From Brevundimonas vesicularis (lineage in GTDB: Bacteria; Pseudomonadota; Alphaproteobacteria; Caulobacterales; Caulobacteraceae), in contig NZ_CP114278.1 in assembly GCF_027105095.1 (NCBI RefSeq), positions 1,178,001 through 1,242,000 of the forward strand: a DNA stretch of 64,000 nt. The letters run 5' to 3'. The notes beneath the pieces were generated by a model. That model was not told the origin of the DNA. It saw nothing but the letters and a program-made list of their open reading frames with translations, and made no database searches. The position numbers and the translations under genes were made by a program. Shown piece after piece: positions 62,493-64,000 of this stretch (within the stretch, counting starts at the first letter, position 1; the number at the start of each line of letters is the position of its first letter).

Positions 62493-64000
62493 ATGATCCA
62501 TCGCCGTTCACCCCTGATCGCCCTCGCGGCGCTCGCGCTCGCCGCCTGCGCGACGACGCCAGTCGCATCGCCGGCGCCGAAGCTGGACGCCTTCTCCGTC
62601 GCCTCGGCCGCGACGCCTCAGTTCAGCGCCCAACGCCTGTCGGACCACATCAAATATCTGGCGTTGGACGAGATGGAGGGCCGGTTTCCCGGCCTGATCG
62701 GCGAGCGGCTGACCCTGGCCTATCTTCAGGCGCAGTATGAGGCGATGGGGCTGGAGCCGGGCGGGCGCGACGGATCATGGCTGCAGCCTGTCGATCTGGT
62801 GCGGTTCACGCCAGAGCGGGCGCCGACGGCGTCATGGGCCGGCGCGGACGGCGTCTCGCATCCGCTGGTTTCCGGGACGGACATCACCTTGCGCGCCGGG
62901 TCGGCCGAACCGATCGTGACGACCGAGGCGCCGCTGGTCTTCGCCGGTTACGGCATTTCGGGGCCGACCTGGGACGATTATGGCAATGCGGACCTGACCG
63001 GCAAGGTCGTGGTCGCTCTGCGCGGGCAGCCGGCGGTCATGGGCGAGGATCCCAACTTCTACGGCTCGACCACGCACAAGACCCAGGAGGCGCTGAAGCG
63101 GGGAGCCGTGGGCGTCATCACGCTTCAGGACCAGGACAACCGCTGGCGTCGCGCCGTGGGCGGGGCGACCCGGCCGCAGATGACGATCAAGGGCGCGCAG
63201 GACCCGCGGTTCAGCGGATCCATCAACATGGCCACGGCGACAGCGATCGGCGGCGCGCCCCTGGAAGCCGCCGTCGAGCGGGCGAAGACGACCGCCTTGG
63301 GGGGCGTTCTGGATCTGGGCGCGCGTCTCAGCGTCGATATCGCCGAGATGACCGAGGTCATCCACTCGAACAACCTGCTGGCCAAGATTCCCGGCACGGA
63401 ACGGCCTGACGAATACGTCTTCTATTCCGCCCACTGGGATCACGTCGGCAAGGCCCGGACGCCCAATGCCGAGGGCGACGACATCTTCAACGGCGCCTGG
63501 GACAATGCGTCGGGGACGGCCGGTCTGATCGAGATGGCGCGGGCGTTCAAGGCTGGACCGGCGCCGAAGCGCACCGTGGTCTTCCTGCACGTCACGGCCG
63601 AGGAGCAGGGGCTGCTGGGGTCGGAGGCCTATGCCGCCGATCCGGTCTATCCGCTGGCCAAGACGGCGGCGGACATCAACATCGACATGCTGCCCTTCAC
63701 GCCAGCGACGCGCGACGTGGCGGTGTTCGGCGTCGGCAAGTCCGAGTTGGAGGATATCCTGGGCCGGTTCGCGGCCGTGCAGGGACGGGTGGTGACGGGC
63801 GACGGCTATCCGGAGGAAGGCTTCTACTATCGCTCCGACCACTTCAACTTCGCGGCCGGCGGGGTGCCGGCCCTGATGCCGTGGACGGGCCGTGATTTCG
63901 TCGAGGGCGGGATCGAGGCGGGCAAGCCCTATTACGAGGGCGCGATGGCCAAATATTATCACAAGCTGACCGACGAATGGCGGGCCGACTACGACTTCAC
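62493..64000 (+). CDS. M28 family lipoprotein metallopeptidase with PA domain (3' end outside window)
   Basis: Open from ATG 62493 to the window end: 502 codons so far. Lipoprotein signal MIHRRSPLIALAALALAACA (lipobox LAAC). It follows the same plan as the gene before it: PA domain (APLVFAGYGISGPTWDDYGN), then SAHWDHVGKA, FNGAWDNASGTAGLIEMARA, VTAEEQGLLGSEAYAA, INIDMLPF and YYRSDHFNFA, which are the zinc and catalytic residues. About 40 residues are probably missing. Substrate unknown. Confidence 0.9.
   Translation, partial: MIHRRSPLIALAALALAACATTPVASPAPKLDAFSVASAATPQFSAQRLSDHIKYLALDEMEGRFPGLIGERLTLAYLQAQYEAMGLEPGGRDGSWLQPVDLVRFTPERAPTASWAGADGVSHPLVSGTDITLRAGSAEPIVTTEAPLVFAGYGISGPTWDDYGNADLTGKVVVALRGQPAVMGEDPNFYGSTTHKTQEALKRGAVGVITLQDQDNRWRRAVGGATRPQMTIKGAQDPRFSGSINMATATAIGGAPLEAAVERAKTTALGGVLDLGARLSVDIAEMTEVIHSNNLLAKIPGTERPDEYVFYSAHWDHVGKARTPNAEGDDIFNGAWDNASGTAGLIEMARAFKAGPAPKRTVVFLHVTAEEQGLLGSEAYAADPVYPLAKTAADINIDMLPFTPATRDVAVFGVGKSELEDILGRFAAVQGRVVTGDGYPEEGFYYRSDHFNFAAGGVPALMPWTGRDFVEGGIEAGKPYYEGAMAKYYHKLTDEWRADYDF

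Overview
The window is high-GC, densely coded bacterial chromosome with many GTG/TTG starts and short or overlapping gene junctions. The gene content points to an alphaproteobacterium of the Caulobacteraceae, most likely Brevundimonas: a flgF-flgG-flgA-flgH operon divergent from fliL-fliM-DUF6468-motE with a perfect sigma-54 promoter, an EcfG/sigmaT-type promoter (GGAAC-N16-CGTT) before a CsbD stress gene, and DUF2849/DUF3297/DUF2726 proteins. This assignment rests on recognised families, not on a database search. No rRNA, CRISPR array, complete prophage or insertion sequence was seen; one tRNA (Leu, UAA) is present.

Layout. 1-2340: end of a NUDIX gene, csbD, a VWA protein and a GNAT acetyltransferase. 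2414-7264: HDAC-like amidohydrolase, histidine phosphatase, then xseB-ispA-dxs (isoprenoid precursors). 7266-8973: a NYN-LOTUS predicted RNase and a LysR regulator. 9097-14518: assimilatory sulfate reduction, cysG-DUF2849-cysI-(DUF934-cysH)-cysK. 14528-17459: palindromic repeat, DUF885 protein and two related small exported proteins. 17602-23918: flagellar cluster. 24026-26115: small genes, an M28 peptidase and tRNA-Leu.

26149-30999 is a six-gene minus-strand run: thermostable-hemolysin-family protein, adenylate-forming ligase, heme-oxygenase-like (HDO/TenA-like) enzyme, SDR, TPR protein and ICMT-like methyltransferase. The first four overlap or nearly touch and look like a small biosynthetic pathway for an unknown acyl product; the HDO gene is frameshifted at a run of seven T. 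Divergent from it is a FecI-FecR-TonB receptor system whose receptor has one in-frame TAA.

35224-44473 is a low-oxygen respiration island: an FNR-type [4Fe-4S] regulator, cydDC, cydABX, hemN and ompW. A perfect FNR box (TTGATcgagATCAA) lies between cydD and cydA and a weaker one before ompW. Both intergenic regions also carry a TGGAC-N5-GTCCA palindrome whose binding protein I do not recognise.

44553-57647 is mixed housekeeping and repair: orphan D12 adenine methyltransferase, rnhB, tag, a second palindromic repeat, SDR, ygfZ, topoisomerase IB with a small phage-type partner, rlmJ, a glutamine amidotransferase, yeiH with a divergent LysR gene, hemF, an M19 dipeptidase, DUF2726 and trmL. 57842-60601 is petABC (cytochrome bc1), ending in a strong terminator. 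60753-64000 holds two tandem M28 lipoprotein peptidases, the second cut by the window edge.
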